Assembly (NCBI GenBank): GCA_910583765.1
Contig: CAJTYS010000013.1
Coordinates: 18,744-82,743 of the forward strand
DNA length: 64,000 nt
Reading direction: 5' to 3'
Source: an uncultured Eubacteriales bacterium
Lineage (GTDB): Bacteria > Bacillota > Clostridia > Peptostreptococcales > Anaerovoracaceae
A model generated the notes under the pieces. It did not search any database. It was not told where the DNA came from and saw only the letters and a list, made by a program, of their open reading frames with translations. Shown piece after piece: positions 52,525-61,381 of this stretch. The position numbers and the translations under genes were made by a program. How positions within the stretch are numbered: the stretch's first letter is position 1; each line of letters opens with the position of its first letter.

Positions 52525-54368
52525 AACAAGAATTTGAACACAGAGCGCAGCGTTATTATGGGGAACTGAAATGGCTGTACATGGAGCTCTATGGAAATGA
52601 GAAACTGCTGGTTGATCTGCTAAAAACCGCCAGAGAGTTTTATGAAGCGCGAAAGCCAGGGTTAAAACGGCTGGACAGAAAGCGGGAACAAACACCTGAT
52701 TGGTATCGGAATTCCAACATGGTGGGCATGATGGTGTACGCGGACCAGTTTGCCCATGATCTCACCGGTGTGCAGGAGCATTTGGACCATTTGAAGCAGC
52801 TGCAGGTGAGTTATCTTCATCTGATGCCTTTGTTAAAAATGCCAAAGGATCACAATGACGGAGGCTACGCTGTTTCCAATTTTCGTCAAGTGGATGAGCG
52901 GATTGGCACCATGGAGCAGCTTTCCCAGCTGGCTGACCTTTGCCGAAAGAACCAGATCAGCCTTTGTCTGGATTTTGTCATCAACCATACTTCTGATGAA
53001 CACGAATGGGCTCTGCGAGCAAAGAACGGAGAAAAGGAATATCAGGACCGGTATCTGTGTTTTGATGATTACAGCATCCCAGCTGAATATGAAAAGACGA
53101 CGCCGCAGGTGTTCCCTAACACGAATCCGGGTAATTTCATTTATGATGAACAGATGGGCAAACACGTCATGTCCACGTTCCATGGATATCAGTGGGATCT
53201 CAACTATCAAAATCCTGTGGTGTTCAATGAAATGGCAGGGAATCTGCTGTTTTTGGCAAATGTGGGAATTGACGTGTTCCGCATTGACGCGGTGCCTTAT
53301 ATCTGGAAACAGCTGGGGACAACCAGCCGTAATCTGCCCCAGGTACATAGCATCATGCGGATCCTGCGGATGCTGTGCAAGATCGTCTGCCCGGCAGTTG
53401 TGTTCAAAGGCGAAGTGGTCATGGCGCCTCATGAAGTCGCGCCTTATTTTGGATCCGTGGAAAAACCGGAATGCGACATTCTGTACAATGTGACTACCAT
53501 GGCCTGCGTGTGGAACAGTCTGGCCACAAGAGACGTGACTCTGCTCAAGTGGCAGATGGACGCTATGGACGCGCTGCCAAGAGCATACACCTTTGTCAAT
53601 TACGTCCGCTGCCATGATGACATTGGCTGGGGGCTGGATGAAAAGGCAGTGCGTTCCCTGGGGCTGGATCCTTTGGAGCACAAAAAGTTTTTATATCGTT
53701 TTTACTCTGGGGACTATCCGGGCAGCTTTGCCAGAGGCCGCCTTTATAATTATGACCCTGTGTCCCAGGACGCCAGGAGCTGCGGGACGTGCGCGTCTTT
53801 ATGCGGCGTGGAAAAGGCCTTCTGGGAAGGCGACCGGAAGGAAATGGAACTAGCCCTGCGCCGGCATGTCTTGATCCACGCTTATATCGCTTCTTTAGGA
53901 GGGATTCCGGTGATCTACAGCGGGGATGAGATCACCCAACTCAATGATTACACTTATGAGCAGGACCCGAAAAAAAGAGATGATTCCAGGTATCTGCACA
54001 GAGGCGAGTTCCGCTGGCAGGACGCCGCGTTGATCCAAAAACCAGGCAGCAGAGAAGGAAAGGTCTATGCTGCGCTGCGAGACATCATGAAGACCCGCAG
54101 GGAACACAAGGTCTTTGACGCGGACGCATGGGAGTATACATGGGAGACTTTTGACAAGTCGGTGCTGGCTTTTGAACGGCGCAAGGGAAGGGAGCGCTTT
54201 GTGGGCATTTACAATTTCTGCGAAGAGAAAAAGGACATCCCGCTGGGATTCAACGAAGCTTTCACGGACCTGTTCAGTGGGCGAGGGTTTTCTGGCACAG
54301 GCCTGACGCTGGAGCCTTACGAATATTTATGGCTGCTGCGAGACGAAACGAGAAAGGACGGGGCATAA
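52521..54368 (+). CDS. GH13 amylosucrase-like / sucrose hydrolase
   Basis: 615-residue alpha-amylase-family enzyme that most resembles subfamily 4 (amylosucrase/sucrose hydrolase). Catalytic residues: Asp256 in VFRIDAVPYIWK, Glu298 in VFKGEVVMAP, and Asp366 in YVRCHDDIGWGL. DFVINHTSDEHEWA and MPLLKMPKDHNDGGYAVSNF are subgroup markers. No signal peptide. In this operon it should act on the sucrose left after alpha-galactosidase removes galactose from raffinose, yielding fructose and either glucose or a glucan. Sucrose phosphorylase, used by streptococcal msm operons, is about 480 residues and is not found here. Hydrolase versus glucan-forming activity cannot be told. Confidence 0.85.
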   Translation: MKQEFEHRAQRYYGELKWLYMELYGNEKLLVDLLKTAREFYEARKPGLKRLDRKREQTPDWYRNSNMVGMMVYADQFAHDLTGVQEHLDHLKQLQVSYLHLMPLLKMPKDHNDGGYAVSNFRQVDERIGTMEQLSQLADLCRKNQISLCLDFVINHTSDEHEWALRAKNGEKEYQDRYLCFDDYSIPAEYEKTTPQVFPNTNPGNFIYDEQMGKHVMSTFHGYQWDLNYQNPVVFNEMAGNLLFLANVGIDVFRIDAVPYIWKQLGTTSRNLPQVHSIMRILRMLCKIVCPAVVFKGEVVMAPHEVAPYFGSVEKPECDILYNVTTMACVWNSLATRDVTLLKWQMDAMDALPRAYTFVNYVRCHDDIGWGLDEKAVRSLGLDPLEHKKFLYRFYSGDYPGSFARGRLYNYDPVSQDARSCGTCASLCGVEKAFWEGDRKEMELALRRHVLIHAYIASLGGIPVIYSGDEITQLNDYTYEQDPKKRDDSRYLHRGEFRWQDAALIQKPGSREGKVYAALRDIMKTRREHKVFDADAWEYTWETFDKSVLAFERRKGRERFVGIYNFCEEKKDIPLGFNEAFTDLFSGRGFSGTGLTLEPYEYLWLLRDETRKDGA

Positions 54369-54371
54369 AAA

Positions 54372-55670
54372 ATGATTTCATCCAAAGCATTGAAAGAAAA
54401 GCTGCGAACAGGTGGCTATGACGCGTATTTGAAGGAGCTATACGTCAGTGATCATGTGAATCGGCAGGTTCAGCGGCTCGCGGAACTGGTAGAACGGTAT
54501 GAAGCCTCTTTTGGAGCCGAGACAGTGGTTCTGTTCAGCGCGCCGGGACGCACGGAATTAGGCGGCAATCATACAGACCATCAGCATGGCTGCGTGCTGG
54601 CGGCAAGTGTCAATGTGGACATGGTGGCATGCGCGGCTCCCAATGGGACAGATCAGATTCAGATCCATTCAGAAGGATTCGCGGATGAGTCGATCTCTAT
54701 TGATGAACTGATCCCCAAGATGGAGGAAGTCAACACCACATCAGCTTTGATTCGGGGCATTGGCGCGGCCATAAAGGAACGAGGCTATGCCATCGGCGGG
54801 TTCAATGCCTTTATCTTGTCAGACGTGCTGCCTGGTTCCGGCTTGTCTTCTTCTGCGGCATATGAGACTCTCATTAGCCAGATTTTCAATCATTTGTTCT
54901 GCGAAGATGAGCTGGATGCCATAGAGATCGCGAAGATCGGGCAGTACGCGGAGAACGTGTACTTTGGAAAGCCCTGCGGCCTGATGGATCAGATCGCCAC
55001 GTCAGTGGGGAGCATCGTGGCTGTGGATTTCGCGGATCCCCAGGAGCCTGTGGTCCAAGAGATTTCCTTCCCTTTCGCGGAATGCGGACACGCCTTGTGC
55101 ATTGTGGACGTGGGAGCGGATCATGCGGACCTGACTCGTGAATACGCGGCTGTGCCAGAAGAAATGGCAGGCGTGGCAAGGCTCTTTGGCAAGGAAGTAC
55201 TGCGAGACGTGCCAGAGGCCCTTTTCTTTCAAAGCATCGCGATGATACGGGAAGAACTAGGCGATAGAGCAGTGCTGCGGGCAGCGCATTTTTACGGAGA
55301 CAACAGGCGGGCTCAATTGGAGGCGGACGCTCTGAGGGAAGGTGATTTCCATAGATTTTGCCAGCTTTCCAGAGAGTCAGGGAGGTCTTCCTTTGAATAC
55401 CTGCAGAACGTATATCCCAGCGGCATGCCGCAAAATCAGGCGATCTCCATTGCCCTGATGCTGGCTGAGTGGGTTTTAGGAAAGAAAGGGGCCTTTCGGG
55501 TCCATGGCGGCGGATTCGCAGGGACCATCCAGGCCTTTGTGCCAAGTGACATGACACAGGATTTTACTTTCAAGATGGAGCAAACCTTTGGCCCTGGCAT
55601 GTGTCATGTGCTGAAAATACGGCCTGTGGGCGGCATCGTGCTCACAAAAGATCAAGAAAGAAGGGATTAG
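54372..55670 (+). CDS. galK: Galactokinase
   Basis: 432-residue GHMP kinase phosphorylating galactose to galactose-1-phosphate. Galactokinase signature GRTELGGNHTDHQHG at 59-73, ATP-binding LPGSGLSSSAA at 153-163, and the C-terminal FRVHGGGFAGTIQAF. It is longer than typical GalK (about 390) by an N-terminal extension of roughly 40 residues (SSKALKEKLRTGGYDAYLKE), seen in clostridial forms. Follows the GH13 gene by 3 bases; start of the Leloir trio. Confidence 0.95.
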   Translation: MISSKALKEKLRTGGYDAYLKELYVSDHVNRQVQRLAELVERYEASFGAETVVLFSAPGRTELGGNHTDHQHGCVLAASVNVDMVACAAPNGTDQIQIHSEGFADESISIDELIPKMEEVNTTSALIRGIGAAIKERGYAIGGFNAFILSDVLPGSGLSSSAAYETLISQIFNHLFCEDELDAIEIAKIGQYAENVYFGKPCGLMDQIATSVGSIVAVDFADPQEPVVQEISFPFAECGHALCIVDVGADHADLTREYAAVPEEMAGVARLFGKEVLRDVPEALFFQSIAMIREELGDRAVLRAAHFYGDNRRAQLEADALREGDFHRFCQLSRESGRSSFEYLQNVYPSGMPQNQAISIALMLAEWVLGKKGAFRVHGGGFAGTIQAFVPSDMTQDFTFKMEQTFGPGMCHVLKIRPVGGIVLTKDQERRD

Positions 55671-55673
55671 AAT

Positions 55674-56669
55674 ATGGCGATTCTTGTATTAGGCGGAGCA
55701 GGTTACATTGGCTCCCACACAGTGTACGAATTGATAGACGCGGGGAAAGACGTGGTGATCGCAGACAATCTGGAGACCGGTCATGTGGAAGCGGTTCATC
55801 CTAAGGCAGTGTTCTATGAAGGCGATATCAGGGACAGGGCTTTCGTGGATTCTGTTTTTGACAGAGAAACCATTGAGGGCGTGATTCATTTTGCTGCCAA
55901 TTCTCTAGTAGGGGAATCCATGACAGATCCATTGAAGTATTACGACAATAACTTGTGCGGCACAAAGGTGCTGCTGGAATCCATGGTCGCCCATGGCATT
56001 GATAAAATTGTCTTTTCCTCCACAGCGGCCACTTATGGTGAGCCAGAGCGGGTGCCGATCTTGGAGACCGATCCTACGGAACCGACCAATTGCTATGGAG
56101 AGACCAAGCTGAGCATGGAGAAAATGTTCAAATGGACTGGCCGGGCTCATGGCCTGCGGTTTGTGTCTCTGCGGTATTTCAATGCCTGCGGCGCGCACGT
56201 TTCTGGAAAGATCGGAGAAGCCCACAGTCCGGAAAGTCACCTGATCCCTTTGATCCTCCAGGTGCCCGGTGGCCAGCGGGAGCATATTTCCATTTTCGGT
56301 GATGATTATGACACCAAGGACGGGACTTGCGTGCGGGATTATATCCATGTGACAGATTTGGCCCAGGCCCACATCCTGGCAATGGACTATTTGATGCAGG
56401 GTGGGGAAAGCAGCATCTTTAACTTGGGAAACGGCGTTGGCTTCACAGTGAAGGAAGTCATCGACACTGCCCGGGTGGTGACTGGACATCCCATTCCGGC
56501 TGAAGTGGCCCCTCGCAGGGATGGCGATCCGGCGCAGCTGATCGCTTCCAGTGAAAAGGCGAAAAACATCTTAGGGTGGAAACCAAAGCACGCTGATCTG
56601 AAACACATCATCGAGACAGCCTGGAACTGGCATAAAACCCATCCCAAGGGATTTGTGAAGGAGAAGTGA
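55674..56669 (+). CDS. galE: UDP-glucose 4-epimerase
   Basis: 331-residue short-chain dehydrogenase-type epimerase interconverting UDP-galactose and UDP-glucose. NAD-binding GGAGYIGSHT at 7-16, catalytic Ser/Thr in SSTAATYG near 115-122, and Tyr141-x3-Lys145 in CYGETK. RYFNACGAH and VRDYIHVTDLAQAH follow. A slightly different AAGGG precedes the ATG. It closes the Leloir cycle with galT after it. Confidence 0.96.
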   Translation: MAILVLGGAGYIGSHTVYELIDAGKDVVIADNLETGHVEAVHPKAVFYEGDIRDRAFVDSVFDRETIEGVIHFAANSLVGESMTDPLKYYDNNLCGTKVLLESMVAHGIDKIVFSSTAATYGEPERVPILETDPTEPTNCYGETKLSMEKMFKWTGRAHGLRFVSLRYFNACGAHVSGKIGEAHSPESHLIPLILQVPGGQREHISIFGDDYDTKDGTCVRDYIHVTDLAQAHILAMDYLMQGGESSIFNLGNGVGFTVKEVIDTARVVTGHPIPAEVAPRRDGDPAQLIASSEKAKNILGWKPKHADLKHIIETAWNWHKTHPKGFVKEK

Positions 56670-56674
56670 GCGTT

Positions 56675-58186
56675 ATGGTGAATCAATGGATCAAAAGCTT
56701 GGTGGGATACGGAATCCGCACCGGACTCATGGAGCAAGAGGATGAAACATGGGCCATCAACCAGGTGCTGGAGGTGATGGGCCTTGACGCATATGAAGAG
56801 CCCCAGGAGGAGGAAACGGAAACCCAGGAGCTGGCAGAGATCTTGGACGCGCTCTGCGACGCGGCGCTGGAAACAGGCGCCCTCACAGAGGATAGCATCG
56901 TATATCGGGATCTCTTTGACACAAGGCTCATGGGCGCGTTGACTCCAAGACCAAGCCAGGTTCAAGGCAAATTCCAGGCCTTGTGTCGGCAGTCGCCAAA
57001 GGCGGCCACAGACTGGTTCTATCAGTTTGCCCAGGATGTGAATTATATCCGGCGGGATCGCATTGCCAAAGACATGAAGTGGATCGTTCCTACAGAATAC
57101 GGGGATCTGGACATTACTATCAATTTGTCCAAGCCGGAAAAGGACCCCAAGGCCATCGCAGCGGCAAAGCTGATGCCCCAGTCTTCTTATCCAAAGTGCA
57201 TGCTGTGCAGGGAGAATGAAGGCTATGCTGGCAGGGTGGATCATCCGGCCCGTCAGAATCACAGGGTCGTGCCAGTGACCATCCATGGCAGCGACTGGTT
57301 TTTCCAGTACTCCCCTTATGTTTATTACAACGAACACTGCATTGTGTTCCATTCGCTTCACACGCCCATGAAGATTGAGCCAGCCACGTTTCAGAAAATG
57401 CTGGACTTTGTCAGACAGTTTCCTCACTACTTCGTTGGCTCTAACGCGGACCTGCCCATTGTGGGCGGCTCTATCTTGGCCCACGATCATTTTCAGGGCG
57501 GCCATTATACTTTTGCCATGGCAAAGGCGCCTGTGGAGACGAAGCTGCGTTTCCCTGGCTTTGACCCAGTGGAAGCGGGCATCGTCAAATGGCCTATGTC
57601 TGTGATCCGCCTCAGGAGCAGGGAGGAAGGCATGCTGATGGATTTGGCCGTGAAGATCTTGGACGCATGGCGGACCTACACGGATGAGGAAGCCTTTATC
57701 TTCGCGGAAACAGATGGAGAGCCGCATAACACCATCACGCCCATTGCCCGCATGCGAGAGGGCAGCTTTGAACTGGATCTGGTGCTTCGCAACAATATCA
57801 CCACAGAGGAACATCCTTTGGGCGTTTATCATCCACATGAGGAACTGCACCATATCAAGAAGGAGAACATCGGTCTCATTGAAGTCATGGGCCTGGCTGT
57901 TTTGCCGGCTCGACTCAAGGAAGAACTGGCTGTCCTGGCGGATGCGATAGAAAAGGATCTGGATCTGGGAGCGGATCCGCGCACGGCAAAGCATAGGCAG
58001 TGGGCGGAAGAATTGAAGATGCGTCACAGGTTCACAAAGGAAAACTCCATGGAGATCTTGAAACAGGAAGTGGGCCAGGTGTTCGCCAAAGTGTTGGAAC
58101 ACGCAGGGGTCTACAAACGGGATCAACAGGGTAAGGCATGGTTTTTGCGGTTCATTGAAAGGATCGGAGGTGCAGAGGATGTGTGA
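56675..58186 (+). CDS. galT: UDP-glucose--hexose-1-phosphate uridylyltransferase, class II
   Basis: 503-residue Firmicutes-type (class II) GalT transferring UMP from UDP-glucose to galactose-1-phosphate. Hallmarks: YPKCMLCRENEGYAGR, HPARQNHR, the AHDHFQGGHY histidine cluster and the C-terminal HRQWAEELK region. The zinc sites and HPHGQ active motif of class I are absent, as expected. ATG 56675 with AAGGAG ten bases ahead is preferred over the GTG at 56666. It overlaps the fructokinase start by 8 bases. Confidence 0.95.
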   Translation: MVNQWIKSLVGYGIRTGLMEQEDETWAINQVLEVMGLDAYEEPQEEETETQELAEILDALCDAALETGALTEDSIVYRDLFDTRLMGALTPRPSQVQGKFQALCRQSPKAATDWFYQFAQDVNYIRRDRIAKDMKWIVPTEYGDLDITINLSKPEKDPKAIAAAKLMPQSSYPKCMLCRENEGYAGRVDHPARQNHRVVPVTIHGSDWFFQYSPYVYYNEHCIVFHSLHTPMKIEPATFQKMLDFVRQFPHYFVGSNADLPIVGGSILAHDHFQGGHYTFAMAKAPVETKLRFPGFDPVEAGIVKWPMSVIRLRSREEGMLMDLAVKILDAWRTYTDEEAFIFAETDGEPHNTITPIARMREGSFELDLVLRNNITTEEHPLGVYHPHEELHHIKKENIGLIEVMGLAVLPARLKEELAVLADAIEKDLDLGADPRTAKHRQWAEELKMRHRFTKENSMEILKQEVGQVFAKVLEHAGVYKRDQQGKAWFLRFIERIGGAEDV

Positions 58187-59156
58187 AGTGGTGGCTCTGG
58201 GAGAACTGCTCATTGATTTTGCCGCCCAGGATACGGATGACCAGGGATACCCGACAATGAAAGGAAATCCAGGCGGCGCGCCGGCAAACTTTCTGGCAGC
58301 ATTGTCAAAGTACGGAAGGTCCACTGGATTCATTGGAAAAGTGGGAGACGACACCTTCGGGACATTGCTGATGGAAACTTTAAAGTCAGCAAATATCGAC
58401 ACCAGGGGCATTGTCAAGGATCAGGACTGGTATACGACTTTGGCTTTTGTCACATTTGACCACAAAGGGGAACGTTCTTTCAGTTTTGCGAGAAAGCCGG
58501 GAGCAGATACCCAACTGCGCTGGGAAGAGGTGGACACGCAGATGATCGATGGATGCAGGGTATTCCACTTTGGGACTTTGAGCTTGACCGATGAGCCGGC
58601 CCGCGATGCGACGCAGAAGGCGGCAGCATATGCCAGGGAGACTGGAAAGTTGGTGTCTTTTGATCCAAACCTGCGGCTGCCTCTTTGGAAAACCAGGGAA
58701 GCGGCAAAGGAGCAGATCCTTTGGGGCCTGAGTCAGGCAGATGTGGTGAAGATCAGCGATGAAGAAGTGGCATTTCTATGGGATTGTGATCCGGCTCAGG
58801 GCATGGAGCGGCTTCTTAGTGAGTTCCGCATGTCCCTGGCGATGGTGACTCTAGGGTCAAAGGGCTGTCTCATTGGCAATCAAAATGGAACAGTTATGGT
58901 ATCGCCGCGGCCAGTTGTGCCAGTGGACACCACGGGGGCAGGAGACATTTTCGGCGGAAGCGCCATGAGCAGGCTGCTTTCCTTAGGCAAGGCTCCAGAG
59001 CAGCTCACTGTTTTGGAAATGAAAGGATTAGCCCAATTTGCCGTGACAGCGGCCAGTCTTTCTACCCAGAAACTGGGCGGAATCCCCAGCATCCCAGAGG
59101 AATGGGAAGTGCGAGAGCTGATGGATGCACAGAGTTCTAGGAGCACGAGACTATGA
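58179..59156 (+). CDS. scrK: PfkB family fructokinase
   Basis: 325-residue ribokinase/PfkB sugar kinase. N-terminal VVALGELLIDF, substrate motif MKGNPGGAPANFLAAL near 27-42, and the C-terminal anion-hole signature DTTGAGDIFGG. The sequence is typical of fructokinases in sucrose/raffinose loci. ATG 58179 follows GGAGGTG. As the last gene of the operon it phosphorylates fructose released from sucrose to fructose-6-phosphate, the substrate of PfkA. Ended by a strong terminator. Confidence 0.9.
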   Translation: MCEVVALGELLIDFAAQDTDDQGYPTMKGNPGGAPANFLAALSKYGRSTGFIGKVGDDTFGTLLMETLKSANIDTRGIVKDQDWYTTLAFVTFDHKGERSFSFARKPGADTQLRWEEVDTQMIDGCRVFHFGTLSLTDEPARDATQKAAAYARETGKLVSFDPNLRLPLWKTREAAKEQILWGLSQADVVKISDEEVAFLWDCDPAQGMERLLSEFRMSLAMVTLGSKGCLIGNQNGTVMVSPRPVVPVDTTGAGDIFGGSAMSRLLSLGKAPEQLTVLEMKGLAQFAVTAASLSTQKLGGIPSIPEEWEVRELMDAQSSRSTRL

Positions 59157-59210
59157 TTTACATGGACCAGGGAGTTTCGACCTATATCTGATTTTTTGAT
59201 CATCCATACA

Positions 59211-59254
59211 CGCAAAAGCCGGAAGAACCATTTGATGTCCTTCCGGCTTTTGCG
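59211..59254. terminator. Bidirectional terminator, end of the galactoside operon
   Basis: A perfect 15-bp stem, CGCAAAAGCCGGAAG (59211-59225) with CTTCCGGCTTTTGCG (59240-59254). The GC core is flanked by an A-run and a T-run inside the stem, so it works for the fructokinase gene from the left and the secreted Cys/His protein from the right. Confidence 0.85.
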
Positions 59255-59261
59255 CGCTGAT

Positions 59262-59669
59262 TTAATGATGGAACCCGCCGTGGTAGCCATTTCCGTTGCG
59301 GGGGCCATTTCCGTTATTGCCGCGATGCATTTTTCCATTTTTGTGAATGGTGTTGTGCTGCGGGCAATAGTGGGAGCAATTCTTTTTGTTTTTGTGCCTT
59401 TTTTCATGATAAGCGCAGTAGTAAGTCTTGTTCTGGGCACGATGCATTTTTCCATTTTCATGGATGGTCTTGTGCCGAACACAGTAATGGGAACAATTCT
59501 TTTTGTTTTTGTGCGTCTTTTCATGATAAGCGCAATAATAAGTCTTGCTGCTGGCATTGTAATGGGCGTGACCGTTTCCGTGAGCAAAAGAGCTCGGGGC
59601 GGCAACACCAAACACCAGAGTCAGGGCAAAAACCAAGGCAGTGATTTTGCCCGCGGATTTCTTTGTCAT
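59262..59669 (-). CDS. Secreted Cys/His-rich tandem-repeat protein
   Basis: 135-residue exported protein, not recognised as a named family. Residues 1-29 are a signal peptide (ALVFALTLVFGVAAP, cleavage after SSFA). Two adjacent 39-residue repeats follow at 42-80 and 81-119, about 85% alike. Each carries Cys and His at YCAYHEK, THKNKKNCSHYC and HxTIH, eight potential metal ligands per repeat (Cys46, His49, His53, Cys59, His61, Cys63, His66, His70 in the first). The tail is Gly/Asn/His-rich. ATG 59669 has AGGAGG nine bases ahead. Extracellular metal binding (zinc, nickel or copper) is a fair inference; disulphide-bonded structure is the alternative. Confidence 0.78.
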   Translation of the reverse strand: MTKKSAGKITALVFALTLVFGVAAPSSFAHGNGHAHYNASSKTYYCAYHEKTHKNKKNCSHYCVRHKTIHENGKMHRAQNKTYYCAYHEKRHKNKKNCSHYCPQHNTIHKNGKMHRGNNGNGPRNGNGYHGGFHH

Positions 59670-59818
59670 GGCAGAATACCTCCTATGGATCAAAACTTTG
59701 TGTGTCACATGACAAATATAAGATACAGGGGAAACATGAAAGGAAGATGAAAGAACGCGAACAATTTGAGCGGTGAATTTGGGGAAACTTCGAGAAGGAT
59801 CAAAAAACGCAGGGATGC

Positions 59819-59847
59819 TTGTAAAAAGACGGATTGTAGGATATAAT
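59819..59847 (+). promoter_or_regulatory. Sigma-A-type promoter of the AlbA_2 gene
   Basis: -35 TTGTAA (59819-59824), 17-base spacer, -10 TATAAT (59842-59847), 41 bases before the GTG start at 59889. Confidence 0.66.
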
Positions 59848-59888
59848 CAAAGCCATCGAAAGGGTTTGGCAGAAAGGATTGAAGATCA

Positions 59889-61340
59889 GTGGGGCAGATA
59901 AAATTTGATCAGGAGACGGAAACCGTTGAATATAAGAAAAGTACTGGGGAACTGAAGGAAGCTGTCGTTTCCATGGCAGCTATTCTAAACAAACATCAAC
60001 AAGGGGAACTTTATTTCGGCATAAAGAACGATGGGACTGTGGTTGGACAGGATATTACAGATGAGACGCTGCGTAAGATCAGTCAGGCCATCAAAACCCA
60101 TATCTCGCCGGTGATATATCCTGAAATCACAATGGTCGAATTGGATGGAAAGAATTGTGTCAAAGTCGGATTTGAGGGCAGCCGCTGCCCATATCTCGCA
60201 TATCATATTCCAAGGATCCGTGTTGCGGATGAAGATCTAGTCATGGATCAAGAACTGTACGAGGAAATGATACGAAAAAGAGATAATATCAAATACGCAT
60301 GGGAGCAGCAGCTTTCTGAATATACCATCGGTGACGTAGATGGCGCAGTGCTCAAAGGATATTTGAAAAGAGCAAAGGAAGCCGGAAGGATCGATTTTGA
60401 CGAAACAGATGTTGAGACTGTACTGAATAAGCTGGAGCTATGTAAAGGGCAATATCTTCTCAATGCTGGGGCTGCGTTATTCTGTAATTGTGGAATCAAT
60501 GAGCTGCAAATGGCAAAGTTTGCGTCAAATGAAAGACTGACATTTACAGATATCCGTAGATTTACAGGTTCAATTATGGAACTTGTCAAAAAGGCAGAAC
60601 AATATATCATTGACGCTATGGATTGGAAAGTGGAGATTGGATCAGGCTTGTCGCGAAAAGAGATTCCTGAAATCCCTTTGGAAGCCATTCGCGAGGCGAT
60701 CATTAATTCTTTCGGACATAAGATGTTTGATATGGGTCAAAGCAATGAGATCGCAATATTCAAAAACCGGATCGAAATATATAATCCCGGGCCGTTTCCG
60801 GAAGGGCTGACGCCAGAGATGTTTATTTCCGGTAAATCTCGGCCTGTAAGAAGGAATCCGCTAATCACTAGAACCTTGTATTACTCAAAGGACATGGAGA
60901 GTTTCGCCACGGGATTGAGGCGAATCACTGCCGCATGTGAAGAGGCGGGATGCAATGTGGAATTTGAACAGCAAATATATGGATTCGCAGTTGTTTTTTA
61001 TAGGAGAAACAGCAACTACCAAGATAATACCCAAGATAATACCCAAGATAATACCCAAGATAATCTTTATAAAAAGGTTCTTATGTTCTGCACAGAAGCG
61101 AGAAGCAGGCGAGAGATCGCAGAGCATCTCAAGTACAAGACAGTAAAGAGCGTAAAGACAATTCTAACAAGACTGCTGGAATCAGGTTCCCTTGTTATGA
61201 CGATTCCAGAAAAGCCAAACAGCAGAAATCAGAAATATATCACAGTTGATGATATAAAAGGGCAGCATGGATCATGGCATAACAAGCGCATGGAAGAAAT
61301 CCATGCCGTGGGGACTGATCAAGAGAAAAGCGATAAATAA
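59889..61340 (+). CDS. AlbA_2-domain putative transcriptional regulator
   Basis: 483-residue cytosolic protein of the AlbA_2/Schlafen-like family often annotated as ATP-binding regulators. Residues about 10-115 hold the AlbA_2 domain (ETETVEYKKSTGELKEAVVS, GELYFGIKNDGTVVGQDI). About 265-330 resembles the GHKL-like C-terminal ATP-binding region (REAIINSFGHKMF, FKNRIEIYNPGPFPEG). A four-fold QDNT repeat at about 378-392 forms a linker, and a winged helix ends the chain (RREIAEHLKYKTVKSVKTIL). GTG start with AAAGGAT upstream. Its target is unknown. The broken third AAA/PD-(D/E)XK gene follows 41 bases on and may have been co-transcribed. Confidence 0.82.
   Translation: MGQIKFDQETETVEYKKSTGELKEAVVSMAAILNKHQQGELYFGIKNDGTVVGQDITDETLRKISQAIKTHISPVIYPEITMVELDGKNCVKVGFEGSRCPYLAYHIPRIRVADEDLVMDQELYEEMIRKRDNIKYAWEQQLSEYTIGDVDGAVLKGYLKRAKEAGRIDFDETDVETVLNKLELCKGQYLLNAGAALFCNCGINELQMAKFASNERLTFTDIRRFTGSIMELVKKAEQYIIDAMDWKVEIGSGLSRKEIPEIPLEAIREAIINSFGHKMFDMGQSNEIAIFKNRIEIYNPGPFPEGLTPEMFISGKSRPVRRNPLITRTLYYSKDMESFATGLRRITAACEEAGCNVEFEQQIYGFAVVFYRRNSNYQDNTQDNTQDNTQDNLYKKVLMFCTEARSRREIAEHLKYKTVKSVKTILTRLLESGSLVMTIPEKPNSRNQKYITVDDIKGQHGSWHNKRMEEIHAVGTDQEKSDK
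61020..61064 (+). repeat. 12-bp in-frame tandem repeat in the AlbA_2 gene
   Basis: CAAGATAATACC is repeated 3.75 times, encoding QDNT units between the ATP-binding-like and winged-helix parts. The 12-base unit changes only linker length when copy number varies, not the frame. Confidence 0.85.
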
Positions 61341-61381
61341 TGATGGCAGCTATAGAACATGGATTGGGAAAGGAGCGGGAC

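Noticed and set aside
56387..58417. 676-codon open frame on the minus strand opposite galE/galT
   Set aside because: It lies wholly antisense to two confidently identified enzymes, has no ribosome site and no recognisable motifs; its openness follows from codon bias on the other strand.
60885..61127. Minus-strand frame with IILGIILGIILG repeat resembling a membrane peptide
   Set aside because: It is the antisense reading of the QDNT minisatellite in the AlbA_2 gene, without start signals.
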